A DNA stretch of 64,000 bases from Trichomonas vaginalis G3 (GCF_026262505.1 NC_067206.1:62001-126000); one strand, 5' to 3'. Counted from the stretch's first letter, positions 38,426-51,260 are shown. The notes: generated by a model from the sequence alone, not told the origin. Numbers and translations are program-made.

Positions 38426-41400
38426 TGTTACATGATATTATTAACAAATTTAACTGAAAAAATATGTTAATATGGAATAAACCATGATTATATAAGCTAT
38501 CAATGCTATATATACATATGTAAAAGATTCATATTAACTCAATTAACAAAAATGATAGATTTTCATAAAGGTTCAATCTAGGTTCGTCCGAAAATTTTGA
38601 TTTTTATATAGAAGACATAGTTTCATATACATAATTAAATTTTCAAACAAATTTGATCATACCATTTATTAAGCAGGATAGTATATTAATTACCATCAGT
38701 ATAAAAATATAAAAATGATTATATTTAATTATTGCATAATTTAGTCAAAGAGTTATAAGCCTCAAGTGATCGTTATCACCTTCAATGCACGTATACTTTA
38801 TTGATTCATAGATATTTAATCTATGTTTGACATGTTGTTGTCGTCATTCGTTTTGTTCCCATTCTTCCTAAGTTAGAATTAGAGAATACACCATCCACAT
38901 CATCTAATTTGGTCCTCAGCGATAGATTGGTTCATTTTGGAGGAGTCCCATCAGACAGTTTTCGAGCACCAAATATCAAATTTTAATGTATACAAATCTT
39001 TAGTGATTTATCTCTTTTATGATGAGTAAAAGGTTTCTGCTCATCAACATTTGATTTCCGACATATATGATTTCTAATTGCAATTATTTACTTTCTTTTT
39101 ATAATCTAACTCTGTGACTCATACCATAAATTAATTATTGGAAAGTGTCAATATGTTTGGCACAACGAATGGCGGAAGATACCAAACCATGCAGGGAATA
39201 TGATACGTTTAAGATCTCCGAACTTTTTTTCCAAAAATTTTCTATCGTTGCCCTACCTCTTTGTATAAACTGTTCCATAAAATTTCTGATAATTGAAAAT
39301 TTTGTATGATCGGCAGTTTTCAATAAAGATTTAAATCAAAAATGAGTCATGCGTGGCTAACTATACAAAGGTACATTCACTAGGCAATAACAGTAAAATG
39401 GGATGAAAATAGGATAAATAGCATCCCTATATAGTGCCTAACAATATTTATACGGGCCAAAAAAAATTTGGCTAGAGATTTGGCGAGTTATAAAACTTAG
39501 AAAATTGAGAGGGATTTTTATTTTTGAATTTTTTTTGGAAAGTTAAAATTGCGATTAAAAATCGATTTCCAGGAGAACTAAGCATCTCATCATATATTTA
39601 AATCGATAAAAATATTAAATAATAGTTGAATAGTATAACAACGTGAAATTATGGCTGAATCTACAGAAAAAATGAACATATTTGACATTTTTGAAAATTC
39701 ATACGTTAGATGGTGACAGACTCATAAACTATACTTTAGCTAAGATTGATATATGGTTTCAACAACACATGGTTAAAATCGTAAAAATATTTTAGATTTC
39801 AAAAAGATATATATGGTAATATAATGGAACAAAGTCAACAAATAGCATGTTAAATATGTTATAATTAACTTTTTATTAGATCCAATAGTAGATATCGAAT
39901 GGTTTCCAGCTTTATGGTTAAATATTTTCTTTTCGAGCTTCTCTTTAACTGTTGTATTAAGGTTGTAAATTTTTGATGCTAGAAACTATGGAATCTTCTT
40001 TGCTGCTGCATTTTTCTTGAGAGTTCTTGCAATTTCGAATAGATCTGCGCATTGTATGAAATGGAGGCTTTAAAATATCTTGAAAACAGAATAGGACTGC
40101 TTTTCCAAAGGAATGCTTACTTGTAAATCAGAGAGTTTCAAAATTGACAGCAAGATTATCATCATAACTGTCGATTTTGCTGCGAAAAAGGAAGACAAGT
40201 AATTAACAAATCATTTACTGTTGTTCATCAAAAGAAGAAAACTTTGATAACAACTAATGATGATAAAATCAAGCTATCTTTTAATATTTTAAATTGATAA
40301 GACATTCAAAATATTTGAATGGTTTAAAATATTTTCTTTTAATTTCTATAAGATATTATCATGATTATATAATAAAATTTAAATTTTTATTCAAAAAGGC
40401 AATATTTCAAACTTTTAATTTCAAAAATCTTAATTCTGCAATAAGTGTATTTAATTGTAGCAAATTTAATGATCCTTCGTCATGCTTAGCAATTTGGAAC
40501 TCATAAATTAATGATTTCTTCAAGTAAAATTCTGCATTATTTCAAAAGTCAATAATTCTCTAGTAACTTTTCTTCAAACCTTAACCATTATATTATATGT
40601 ATAATGGAGAATAATTGCAAAGAAAGATAGCCGAATTTACTGGGTAGTTCTTGTGATGCGAAATAATTGCAAATTAACACCTAGTTTTAACAGCATCAAT
40701 CTCTTTTTGCTCTCATTTAAATGCATTCGCACACTTTAATTTTGAAATATAAGAGTTTTGGAAATTATCAAATTTATCTGCTCAAATACTATAGATCTTC
40801 ATAAGTGTTAATAGAATCATTAGCCTTACATATAGTGTTTAATATAATGATGCACATTATACTGGGATTCATTCCTTATTCATCTAGTTATTATAAGATT
40901 TACAACCCCATGAAAATTTAAAATTTTGTCAAAAATAGTGAATGTACCTTTCTCAAAACTTAAGATATCCTCCGAGTTCAAAGATTTAAAAAAACACAAA
41001 AAAATTAACTTTACTCTTTTGAGATCCTTATCAGATGTGCAACAATTTGATGCAGTATCGCAATTCGAATCCGATTTTTTAATGTAGATGTACTCTAACA
41101 TTCTTGAAAAAATGCAAAATGATATTAATTAAGCTTTTCATTTCTTTATCATACACGAAACAAAATCATTCATTATACTAAAATTTATCAAAGTTTGAAT
41201 AACGAAAAAAATAATATCTAAATTTTTACATTGAGTCGGCTATTGATATGGTCAATATTAAATCGTTTAAAAATGGGCATTGGCCAGAATAATACCCACT
41301 AAAATAAAGGTAGGTCAACAAAATCGTAACGATGCTTTCTTGATTTTGGTAATGGATTTAGACTATGTAGGTACTCGGTGACTAATAGACGAAGAATGGA

Positions 41401-42832
41401 AGAAAACTGCAAGAGGGATTTCGAGGAAATATTATTAAAATTAACATTTGATTCTTTGACTTGCAAATAAACATATTTGTACTATTAATCGGTTTTACAG
41501 AATAGATCTTGCGTTATTGTATGTTTTGAAAAAGTATCTAGAATTTTTCCTAAGATACTCATTTTGCGAGATAAAATGATATACCATCTACTAGACATTT
41601 GTGCATTGCTTCCTATATGTAGCTAGTAACTACAGAAATTGTAGTTTCAGGAAATTTGAATACATTTGGAATTCTAAGAAAGACATTGTAATATTGAGCA
41701 TCTCCTATTTCAATATACCATATTGATGAAAATATAAATTCATGTAATCTGTCCTTAAATATGCTATCTAAACTTGTGATAGAAACTCAATTTCACCAGA
41801 AAATATGAGAAAATTCCAAATTGTGAAATAAAACGAACATATTCACATATGAGATAACAACCATCTATATTAGGTTTCTCAATTCTTCATTCAAAATTCC
41901 AAAAAAAATTCAAAAATTTGAAAATGAAGAGAAGAAATATGAATTTTCCATGAAAATTTGCAAAATGAAAAAATTTTGGAATTACAAATATTATTTATTT
42001 TTGATGCTTGTTCCAAAATATGTCTTTTTTCCCATATCTGATATGAATATTTTGGATTATTATTATAATTTATATTTATTGACATATTTCATGATATTCA
42101 TATAATGGTTTGTTTTAGGGAATGAATGAGAATATATTTATTTAAAAAAAGAGAAAAGGTATTAGAATAGATTTTTATTTGAGCGTATTTAAAAGGTTCT
42201 ACTTCAAAAACTTTATGTAGTTTACTTTTGTAAGCAACGTAAAACAATATCTTTAAGTTATTTGTTGCAATTCGGGATTAATCGTGAATTTTTGTTGTAT
42301 ATTAGTTAAAAATTAGTTTTTAGTAGATAAATTCGTCATGTTCCCGTTTGTAACTCATTTTGTTTTTGCTTTATTGATGAAATTTCAATTTGTTGAGTGA
42401 ATATCGACAAATTTGTTAAATCTTGTTTTAAGCGCAGCAGCAATATTTGGAGTCTATTAACTATATCTAGACTTTCAGTATTTTGCATTATTTTTATTGT
42501 TGAGGTTAGAACAATCGCCTAACTAAGTAACGCATGTATGTAAAATGACTTTTTCGCGAAAACGGTCTTGCAGATTTTTACGAGAGTAAGATATCAATAT
42601 ATACAACAATTGAGGATTAATTTTATTGCAGTGGTTTACGATTTTCATCGTTCAAAGTATCGGGGCAGATTATTAAATTTTAAGCTATACAATTTCCATT
42701 GTAGAGCTTTATATTTTGAAAGAATAGAACAATTGGACATATTATTATTAAGTATAAATGGAATCGATTTTAAATTGCATATATGTCAACACTGTTTCTG
42801 ACATTAATGTAAATACAAAGTACTAAACTACT

Positions 42833-43288
42833 ATGCATGAAGAAAACTTCAATTTCTCTCCACAATTAAGAGAAGTTTGGAGTTTTATTACTGAGAAAAA
42901 TCCGCTTGAAGTTGTTCATGAGAATTTAAAAAATTGCAAACAATTTCTTTAATCGTTCGGACATCAAAATTGAAATAAAAATTGTTGCACCTTTTTCGAC
43001 AGTAAATGATAATAAAAAAAGAATTTTCAGAGGTGTAAAAAATAAACTTCTCAAATAGAAGGACCATGCTAAATGGAATGCGTCGCATACCCACCCAGTA
43101 AAAGTATTTGTGAAGCCATCCAGAGGAGTTAGGGCTTCTCCGTGCGTCATTGTTATGCCTCAAAACCAGAAACGAAGAGAGGAGACGAAATTTCCAAATT
43201 AATTTTGGAATCCCGGCCCAAATCAAAAATTTAACCATATTTCCCAGTAGAGTGGAAGAAACTACTTATTATAAACAATCTTTATTAA
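42833..43288 (+). pseudogene. Decayed unknown gene (copy B)
   Basis: Same frames, stop and frameshifts as 26965-27420, so the decay predates the duplication. Confidence 0.4.
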
Positions 43289-43567
43289 AGAATAAACACC
43301 CACATCTCTGTAAAATTCTTTTTTTATATTTACTGTCAGAAAAAGTGCAAACAATTTTTTTTCTTTCAATTTTGATTTGCGAACGATTTTTTTTCTTGCG
43401 AAATAACGTACTAAAATACACTTTTTTAAAATTTTATCAATTTGTTATGGTATATCTTTATGATAATGAATAAAATGCTTATTTTTCATAAGTAAATACA
43501 TAATTTATGCTGAAACACAAAAAATAACACGAAAATTTCTCTACAAACATAGTATAAATTGAAGTTA

Positions 43568-44812
43568 CTAAAATTCATGAGGTGGTGAATTCAAGTAACT
43601 TGGTTCATGAAAATGAACAACAACATCTTCCATTGTTGTCCAATGTCTTGCATTAACGGCATCAACTACTCTCTGTGTGTATTTCACCATTGCAGGAACA
43701 TCCACAGGATAAACGTCGGGGCCTTTATGTGGAGTTTTAGGATGGATAACTCCAATTAAGAAAAATCTTAAATTCGCGCAAAGCTGAAGATTTGGTTCAT
43801 CTACCTGAGTAGTGAACATTAAACACATTCCACACTTTTCATGCATAAATATTGAGTTATAAATACCAGATCCGCAAGGAGCAACAAGAACTTTCAATGA
43901 TTGCCAAAACTTAACAATTGTTTCTACAGAACTTGAGAATTGAGAATCAGCTATTTCCCATTTACAGCCTTCATCAATCTTTGTACCACTACTTATGGCT
44001 TCATAAAGCTTATTAACATCATCGAAATTTCTTCCACTTCCCTTTGGTCTGTCATTGATCACAAACCTTGTAGGTTTGATTTTATTAAAGTTGACTTTTG
44101 TTTTTATCAGCTTTCGTAGCCTGTCAAGGCCTCCTGCAGTGTAGCCGTGAGCATATTCTAAACTATTTATCAGCCAAAGGGAGTGAACATATATTTGTTG
44201 TGACAAATCTACAAACGTCACTTTATATCCTAAAAAGTTTAAGATTTCTTGAGTAATTTCTCGATACATCGGAGGGGAATTAACCATGAAGCCTCTTGAA
44301 ACCAAATCTTGTGGAACAAGCATCATTGCACAAAGGAAATCATGAATATTGTGGCCATACATATTAAAATACTGAATATAATAAACTAATTCAAATAATT
44401 CTCCAGTTGTCTGCATCATTGTGTGACCGCCATGGTCCTGATAAATTGTCTTAAAACTTCGCTTTTCATCTGAGATCTGACCTTTCGAAACAAAAACGTC
44501 TTTAAATAATGTAACATAAACCATACTATGAGTTATGTAATTGCTCGGAACTATTGCTCGTTCTGTATATGTTCGACCTGATATCAGGGCATAGTTAATC
44601 ACTTTCGGATCATTTTGATAAAAAACCTTATCCATTTGAACATAGGGACATTGATACCACCATGTTTTATGGTTAATGTTTTCTTGTGTTTTCGGTCCTA
44701 TTATTCTGACGCTGAAGCGAATTAAAGAATCTTCATATCTATAATTCGAAAAAATGGTCAAGAAGGAAGAAAAAGCAATAAAGAAGTTTATAAATATTGC
44801 ATTAGGTTGCAT
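43568..44812 (-). CDS. GT61-like glycosyltransferase, second family, copy B
   Basis: Protein identical to the 27700-28944 gene, including the Cys-for-His change in the APCGSGIYN core and the N-terminal hydrophobic segment. Confidence 0.65.
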   Translation of the reverse strand: MQPNAIFINFFIAFSSFLTIFSNYRYEDSLIRFSVRIIGPKTQENINHKTWWYQCPYVQMDKVFYQNDPKVINYALISGRTYTERAIVPSNYITHSMVYVTLFKDVFVSKGQISDEKRSFKTIYQDHGGHTMMQTTGELFELVYYIQYFNMYGHNIHDFLCAMMLVPQDLVSRGFMVNSPPMYREITQEILNFLGYKVTFVDLSQQIYVHSLWLINSLEYAHGYTAGGLDRLRKLIKTKVNFNKIKPTRFVINDRPKGSGRNFDDVNKLYEAISSGTKIDEGCKWEIADSQFSSSVETIVKFWQSLKVLVAPCGSGIYNSIFMHEKCGMCLMFTTQVDEPNLQLCANLRFFLIGVIHPKTPHKGPDVYPVDVPAMVKYTQRVVDAVNARHWTTMEDVVVHFHEPSYLNSPPHEF

Positions 44813-44932
44813 TGAAGAGCTTGCTTTGTCTGTTAATGATGTCTGGGATTCCGTAAGGAGTTCTGCTGCAAAAAAATGATGAATGGATTAAACTCTGATA
44901 ACACCCAATTTATATATAATCCATTGTGGTGG

Positions 44933-46158
44933 TCTTTTTAAAAAACGAGTCCTTTTTTTCTGAGATTTCTGATCGCTTCCTTTCTGCTCGTCATGCCCGA
45001 AATGGAAGAAATGATTGATATAGCCGAACTTATTACTCTAATTGGCAATTATCTTGTATAATACAATTAGTTGCATTGTCAGTTATTCTCAAGCATTATC
45101 GAATTTAAATTCAGCATCGCTAATTTGCATTGTATTGCAACAGCACATGTGTGTTGAGATAACAATAATATTACACCAGCTAAAATCACACAATAAAAAT
45201 CGAAATTTTGCATCTCGAAAAAACAACAACAGAATTCTTCGTAATCTTGGGTATTTACATACATTGTGATACATATTCGAATGACCTGAATGTATGGGAA
45301 GTTACTAAAATTTGAGGAATTTATTGCAATAAAATAAACAAAGGTCATCCTTATTATATAAATTTGTAAAGAATAGCGAAGACCTTTACAATGTATGCAC
45401 AGTCCCGCATATTAACTTTGAATATTTCTGATTTCATTTTGAAACATTTTGACTAGAGTATTGATAACTCAAATTTCCGATATAGTTACTACATTAATGC
45501 TAATGTAGTAAGTTTCCATTCATCTATTTACTTGATGTTATTGAAATAAAATCAATTTTATTTAACTATCCTTAAATAATATTTTTGTTGTGGAAACAAT
45601 ATATCTAACGATGGTTATGGTATCTGACTAACTCTGGAATGAATGTTTATCAAATATGATATCAAAATCAAAAAAATAAATGTGTTTAATGATTAAAAAC
45701 TAGTTAAATTGAATGTTTGACTAATTGTCCAGTACTTTGATTATCCAAATTTTTTTCGAAATTGATTTTTTCAAGAGAAACATTTAAATTTTGAATTTCA
45801 TTTTTGAATTTTCGAATTTTTTTTGGAGTCTTAAACTGATAAATTAAGCATAATTTGTAATGCCATCGCTTTATGTACAACATATGGTGATGAAATGAAG
45901 GCGGATTTTAAAAACTTATTTTAAATCAAAAATATTTTCCTCATTATCATTAATTCTAAATTGATATATACAATACACAGATAAGGCGTGAACTAAATTA
46001 GAAATATACTTGAATAAGAAGAGTAAAAGTCAAGTTTTTATTCATTTTATAATTGATTTAAACAAAAAATTACTTCATTTTAATATTCTAGTCGCTAGAT
46101 GAGATTTTGCTCGTATTTGTTTACAGAGCCATATCATTTCTTGCAATTGAATTTGTTA
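44933..46158. repeat. Dispersed repeat, member 2 in copy B
   Basis: Copy of 29065-30290. Confidence 0.75.
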
Positions 46159-46290
46159 TGGAAAGAGGTATGGAAAAAGTTTTTCGTAGAGAATACAATA
46201 TCTCATATAACAAACGTGAGATATTGTTGTAAAAATCCGTAATTTAGTCAATCCAACATACTTTACAATATGAAAATTGAATTCGATATT

Positions 46291-46708
46291 TTTTTTGCCA
46301 AACAGTCTTTGGCTAATAATTTTTAAGGTTACCAGTATGAAATACCATGTATACTTTATATGTTTGTAACAAGGTCAGCGTTATTTCTTGTTAATTAGTT
46401 TTGCCTTATTCTTAAGGAGGTTTTCCGATCAAACCGTTTGTATCGTCAATCAGTTCACATTTTGTGCAAAGCCTGTGCTTTTTTTCATCTCGAAAACAAA
46501 AAATTTCGAAAAAATACAACTTGGGTTCATTTAAACCCATTGTCCAAGTCAATCATTTGTGCGAAGTCTCGGGCTCGGATTCTAACTTCTTGGTCGGCAT
46601 TAAATCTCATCGCGAATAAATTATACTGAAACCTTAGTATTTGACCAGAAGATATTCTCAATAATCGAGTGTGCATGAAAAGTTACTAAGCTTTGAGGTG
46701 TTTGGATA
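46291..46708. other. Gene-free spacer right of the duplication
   Basis: Unique sequence after the copy-B border. No ATG-initiated frame with coding character is seen. A short tgcatgaaaagttactaa stretch (about 46671-46690) recalls part of the dispersed repeat. Confidence 0.5.
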
Positions 46709-48301
46709 ATGCTTTGGCAAAATTATTATTGTAAACTTATATTTATAAATTTTCAAATCATGCGAGATTCTTTCAATTCAAGCATCTTTTCTGAACATTC
46801 AATATATTTCCACAGAAGAAAAAGAAATATCCGGCTTCAAGAGATAATGATTTGCTTGCTCATTTATCTATTACTTAATAATCTCAATACTGGAAATATT
46901 GGCTTTATTGTTAAACAGACTGCAAATATTTCATTTCCAACTTATGTATTTAGTAAATCTGCCATCGCTGATCAGTTACCACCAAGCGAAAGACATTTAA
47001 TACATGCGAAATTAATACCAAGCAAAGTTAATCCGATTGAATACAAGCCAGGCGAACGCATAAGCATTACTAAATATATTCACCCTCTTGATTTTCCAGG
47101 TGGTGAAGTAATGGAATTAAATTTACAAATACCCGTGCATGACCAACGTGTTCTCAAAGGGATTTTGCCAACAAACTATCAGATTGTATTCTTCTCAAGT
47201 GCCGCTATCAGAGAATTTACTCGACTTTACCATTTCAAAAATGCTTTGGTGACTTCAAGAGGAGTTTTCTGCAGAGATTGCCAAGTGAAATTCCCTAATG
47301 ATCATGTTGGCGTGGACACATCTTCAATAACTGTATCAGACAAAGTGATTGAACACCTTATTATTGGAAAAGCTACATTTATTCCATGGGGTCATTTTAT
47401 GACTGAATCTCCAATTTCTGGCTTAATATATTTTCCAGAAGAAGTTGTAAATAAATCTCAGATTTATTTCTACCAGGGGAGCTACTTCTACTCAAGCAAC
47501 TTAAATGCATTTGGATGGGGACATATAAAGCATGCAAGTATATCATGGGATGCAACATTGGTCAAGAATCTATATATGTCTGTTCCAAATGATTTTGTTA
47601 ATGGACAAACATTCTTCTATAGACTCCTAAGAGAAAGATTGATGAAGCGCTACAATTCTAAAAATGTTAAACCAACTCAAGGTATTATATCAAATAAACC
47701 TCAATCGAGTTCCAGATTCATTAAAAATTTTGATCCATGGGTTAAAAGCATAAAAGATAAATATCCAGATATTCCATGGACAGTAATAACTGATGACCAA
47801 ATAACAAATACAGGCGATGCAATCAAAGTACTAGCTGCAACAAAGTATTTTATCACTCCTTGCGGCTCAGCTGCATTTAAGATAGTTTACATGCATGAAA
47901 ACACAGGTATTTGCATTGTTGGAATGGCTATTACTGATTGGGCAAATTTAGGTGTATGTCAAGCAATGGGAGTATGGTGTACTTACTCCTACAACCCAGG
48001 TTTACCATGGATTTTTAAAGGTACTGGTATTATTGATATTGAAATGAATTTGAGATTTGCTTCATACCTTATTTATGCAGTTGATCACCAGAAATGGCCA
48101 TCAGTCACAGAAGATAAAGTTGAGTTTCTATTTGAGCAAAATATTCATAGAAAGATCCTAGATATTGATCCTGCATCTTCCATCCAAGTTCCATGTGATA
48201 TTGACAGTTATTATTATAATTTAACTAATAATATATCACAGCCGAAGAGATGCGAATCAATTAAATCTCTGTACTTCGGAAATAACATTCCAATGCGATA
48301 A
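46709..48301 (+). CDS. GT61-like glycosyltransferase, third family
   Basis: A 530-aa type II membrane protein. The first ATG is at 46709. The second (46760, MRDSFNSSIFSEHS) gives a 32-residue basic tail before the anchor (MICLLIYLLLNN) and may be the true start. In the lumenal part, IPWGHFMTESPISGLIYF is the conserved His-Glu region, followed by an SNKPQSSSRF loop and YFITPCGSAAFKIVYMHE, which replaces the HGAGLxN core and lacks both His and Asn. It shares PCGS and MHE with the 27700 family, so the two are closer to each other than to the HGGA gene. It may be a divergent or inactive transferase. Confidence 0.62.
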   Translation: MLWQNYYCKLIFINFQIMRDSFNSSIFSEHSIYFHRRKRNIRLQEIMICLLIYLLLNNLNTGNIGFIVKQTANISFPTYVFSKSAIADQLPPSERHLIHAKLIPSKVNPIEYKPGERISITKYIHPLDFPGGEVMELNLQIPVHDQRVLKGILPTNYQIVFFSSAAIREFTRLYHFKNALVTSRGVFCRDCQVKFPNDHVGVDTSSITVSDKVIEHLIIGKATFIPWGHFMTESPISGLIYFPEEVVNKSQIYFYQGSYFYSSNLNAFGWGHIKHASISWDATLVKNLYMSVPNDFVNGQTFFYRLLRERLMKRYNSKNVKPTQGIISNKPQSSSRFIKNFDPWVKSIKDKYPDIPWTVITDDQITNTGDAIKVLAATKYFITPCGSAAFKIVYMHENTGICIVGMAITDWANLGVCQAMGVWCTYSYNPGLPWIFKGTGIIDIEMNLRFASYLIYAVDHQKWPSVTEDKVEFLFEQNIHRKILDIDPASSIQVPCDIDSYYYNLTNNISQPKRCESIKSLYFGNNIPMR

Positions 48302-48399
48302 CTTAAGATATTTCTAAAATAGTGTTAATGTTTAATATTACGCAAAATAGTACATTTTTGAAATCTAGAGATATAGACGGTTTAGCCAGAGATTCATAT

Positions 48400-48457
48400 T
48401 TTTCTCGTGTAAACATCTCAATTTTCTCATTTTTTTGAGAGACAGATTATTATAAAA
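48400..48457 (+). promoter_or_regulatory. Possible initiator upstream of the ankyrin gene
   Basis: TCTCATTTTTTTGAGA lies about 25-35 bp before the ATG. It contains TCATTTTT, which fits the trichomonad initiator pattern TCA-Py-(T/A). It is also a small palindrome (TCTCA/TGAGA). Confidence 0.35.
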
Positions 48458-50551
48458 ATGCATATCAATTATGAAAATTTAGAAATTCATGGTTTTCAAT
48501 ACAAAACAATATGCAACACAGAAATCATTCCACTATTAAAACCATTCTGTGCTATAGAGGATTTAATTTGGAGTATTAATAAGGAAAATATAGAGCAAGT
48601 TGTTACCAATCTCACAGATATGCTGAATAACGATTTTGTTCCATTAACTTTCATCAAACACATATTGAAAGTAATGAAAAAGTCCCGAATTGCTAACAAA
48701 TTTAATGAAATTTTATTTTCATCCGCTTTAAATCAAATAAGTAAAGTACAAAATGGCAAAAATGATAAAAGTAAGCAGCAACACATTCAAAATTCGACTA
48801 TCAACCCAATAGAAATGACAATTTTCGAAGATAATCTTGAACAATTCCAAGAAAAACTCCAACAAAACGATCTTAGATACAGATATGGATCTTGGAGTAG
48901 TACACCACATATTGATTTAGCCGCAGCTTGCGGTAGTATTAATATTTTTAACTTTTTACTTTTAAATAATTCCCAAATTACAAATAAAACGGCAAAGCGT
49001 GCGATAGAAGGCGGAAACATAGATATAATAAAGATATTGCAAAACAAAAACATCAGTTTTGACCATTGCTTACGGAAGTCAATTAAAGCTCATCGAAATA
49101 CAATTAGTGACTGGCTTCTCAGTAATTTTTCTTGCGAGAAAATCGATCTAATCTACTGTCTTGTCAAAGGTAACACACAAGCTGCTAATTTTCTCATTCA
49201 AAATCAAATAATAATTCTTGAAAATCCTAAATACGCCATAGATTTGACTTCTCTCGGTGTAATTCGCGGAAATTTAGATCTTGTTAACTACTTCTACAGC
49301 CTGCAGCACGAAACAGTTTCGAGCGACATCGAAGTCATTGTCGACCAAAAAGAAGTGGAAGAGATGGAGTCAGAGCTTAAGAAGAGAGAGGAAGAGAGGA
49401 AACTTCTTGAAGAAGAAGTCAAACGCCAGCAGGAGATCAACAGACTGAAACAAATTCATGCTCAAAACGAGCAGAGACTCAAACTTTTGCAGAATATGAA
49501 ACAAGGAAAACAAATTTTGAATCCTAACGAACCTATTTACGTCGGAAGTTCCACATCAGAGGAAGAAAAAGAAGAAGAACAAGAAAAAGAGGAGGAAGAA
49601 GAAGATCTTAGCGAAATGTACTTCAGATGGAAACACGACAGATACTACAGATACTACCATGAAGAAGAAGAAGAGGAAGAGGAAGAAGAAGAAAGGGAGG
49701 AAGATAAACACATTGTTCATCCACCAATTACTTATTCCGTTGTCAACAATTTCTTTGAAATAACAAAGTTTTTGGTTGAAAAAGGAGAAGATGTGAATTA
49801 CAAACCAAAATTCCACTCTGAATGCGATTTTACAGACTATATTAAGGGAAGTAACTCTCTTTTATCAATAGCTATCAAAAAGAAAAACACGGAAATAGCG
49901 AAACTTCTCATTGAAAACGGTGCTGACGTAAACTATGAATGCGAAAAAGATGGAATAACATGGCCTATGCTTGCTTACTCAATCAAAAAGCATCTATTTG
50001 AGATATCTAAACTTCTGATTGAAAAAGGAGCCCTTCCTTACAGATCAGTGAAGAGACAGCATAGATTTTATTCAGTAGACAGGTTGTGGACACCACTAAT
50101 TTTGGCTGTAAAAGAGGATTCTCTCGAATTGGTCAAAATTATTGTTGAAAGAGGCGCTTATATAGATTTCTATGTCGAAGAACATTTCGGTGTTAATACT
50201 GCAATGACAATGGCTGTGCAGTGCAGGAGATTTGAGATGCTAGACTATCTTATATCTAGGGGTGGAAATGTCAATGAATTCCACACAATTACACCTCTTT
50301 TTGTTGCAGTTAAAAATAATGATGCTGAAATGATAAAGTTTTTGGCTGCAAGAAAGGTCGACTTGAATAAAGAATTATACATAGAAAGAAGACATCTAAC
50401 TCCTCTTGCTTACGCAGCTTACCTTGGAAAGACAGACGCTGCCAGAGCTCTGATTGAAGTTGGTGCCGACACTAAGTTGAGAAATCCACTAGGGCAGGCC
50501 CAGAGACAGAAACACATGGATATAGTTGGTTTGCTTTCTAAAGGTGTATGA
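48458..50551 (+). CDS. Ankyrin-repeat protein with coiled coil, 697 aa
   Basis: An N-terminal helical region (1-115) precedes a DUF3447-type ankyrin block (about 120-280; AACGSINIFNFLLLNN, AIEGGNIDIIKIL). A charged coiled coil follows (about 300-350, ELKKREEERKLLEEEVKRQQ), then a Glu-rich low-complexity tract (about 365-425). Canonical ankyrin repeats run to the C-terminus (GADVNYE, GAYIDF, GGNVNEF, GADTKL). Such proteins act as protein-binding scaffolds and form very large families in trichomonads. There is no signal peptide or membrane segment. Purine-rich GAA runs at 49560-49700 encode the Glu tract. Frame intact. Confidence 0.9.
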   Translation: MHINYENLEIHGFQYKTICNTEIIPLLKPFCAIEDLIWSINKENIEQVVTNLTDMLNNDFVPLTFIKHILKVMKKSRIANKFNEILFSSALNQISKVQNGKNDKSKQQHIQNSTINPIEMTIFEDNLEQFQEKLQQNDLRYRYGSWSSTPHIDLAAACGSINIFNFLLLNNSQITNKTAKRAIEGGNIDIIKILQNKNISFDHCLRKSIKAHRNTISDWLLSNFSCEKIDLIYCLVKGNTQAANFLIQNQIIILENPKYAIDLTSLGVIRGNLDLVNYFYSLQHETVSSDIEVIVDQKEVEEMESELKKREEERKLLEEEVKRQQEINRLKQIHAQNEQRLKLLQNMKQGKQILNPNEPIYVGSSTSEEEKEEEQEKEEEEEDLSEMYFRWKHDRYYRYYHEEEEEEEEEEEREEDKHIVHPPITYSVVNNFFEITKFLVEKGEDVNYKPKFHSECDFTDYIKGSNSLLSIAIKKKNTEIAKLLIENGADVNYECEKDGITWPMLAYSIKKHLFEISKLLIEKGALPYRSVKRQHRFYSVDRLWTPLILAVKEDSLELVKIIVERGAYIDFYVEEHFGVNTAMTMAVQCRRFEMLDYLISRGGNVNEFHTITPLFVAVKNNDAEMIKFLAARKVDLNKELYIERRHLTPLAYAAYLGKTDAARALIEVGADTKLRNPLGQAQRQKHMDIVGLLSKGV

Positions 50552-51260
50552 ATGATATATTTGATTATAGTAGTGTGAAATATACATGTGAAATTTATAC
50601 GTGTAAATTCAAATCTGATTATTGTGAAAAACAATTATTATTTAAAAACATTAATAAAAATACCAGATTATAGGTTTAAGTCCATCAAAAGTTATACATG
50701 CATGGAAAATCTGACATGGTGAGCGCATCCTTAAATTGAATTCTCCAAATATTAAGCATTATTGTGAAATTTAGATCAAGCATATTGTGATACTGATAGT
50801 ATAGAATGATGTATACTCTAAATACTAAATATATTATACTATCATCGAAATTAGATTATGATTTCCATACAACTTAGTTTAATTCTCGATTTAATCACAG
50901 CTTCAGCTAGTCATACTAGTATGCATTATACCCTTCTTGTTACATTGATTAACACCCAATATCCAGTGTGGAACCACTTCTGAAGACCCACTGTATCTAT
51001 TCTTCGATTAATTGTTACATTGATTAACAGCCAAAATTGAACAGTTGTAAACTAAGGCTGTGATCCATTAATTTATTCAAAATCAAAAGAGAGAGGGAAA
51101 AAGATTGGGACGATTACATCCTCTCAATTTCATTCTTTCAACTTTTCAAATATCAGCGCAAGATCTGGATATAAATAATGTTTTTTGCGAAATTAGACAT
51201 TAGATTATAGTGAAAAAAATCGTATATTTGGAGGTTAATATTAAACCTTCTAAATTCATT
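50552..51260. other. Intergenic region, nothing recognised
   Basis: AT-rich. A TGTTACATTGATTAACA(G/C)CCAA motif appears twice (about 50938 and 51014). No gene supported. Confidence 0.5.

Larger units (their letters stand above)
35840..42832. other. About 7 kb of AT-rich DNA without convincing genes (copy B)
   Basis: Copy of 19975-26964, with the same 21-nt inverted pair (35859 and 39242), lone hairpin (36685-36733) and dispersed repeat (37215-38425). Confidence 0.6.
32440..46290. repeat. Large direct duplication, copy B
   Basis: Second copy of 16580-30422. Outside the MULE I see only a 4-bp difference (about 25968 versus 41834) and a one-base difference (about 26405 versus 42274). Within the MULE there are about nine one-base differences. 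Confidence 0.95.

Noticed and set aside
46438-46629. 63-residue frame right of the duplication
   Set aside because: It starts at TTG, has no domain and no sign of coding constraint.
49556-49816. Phe/Leu-rich minus-strand frame
   Set aside because: It is the antisense of the Glu-rich tract of the ankyrin gene.
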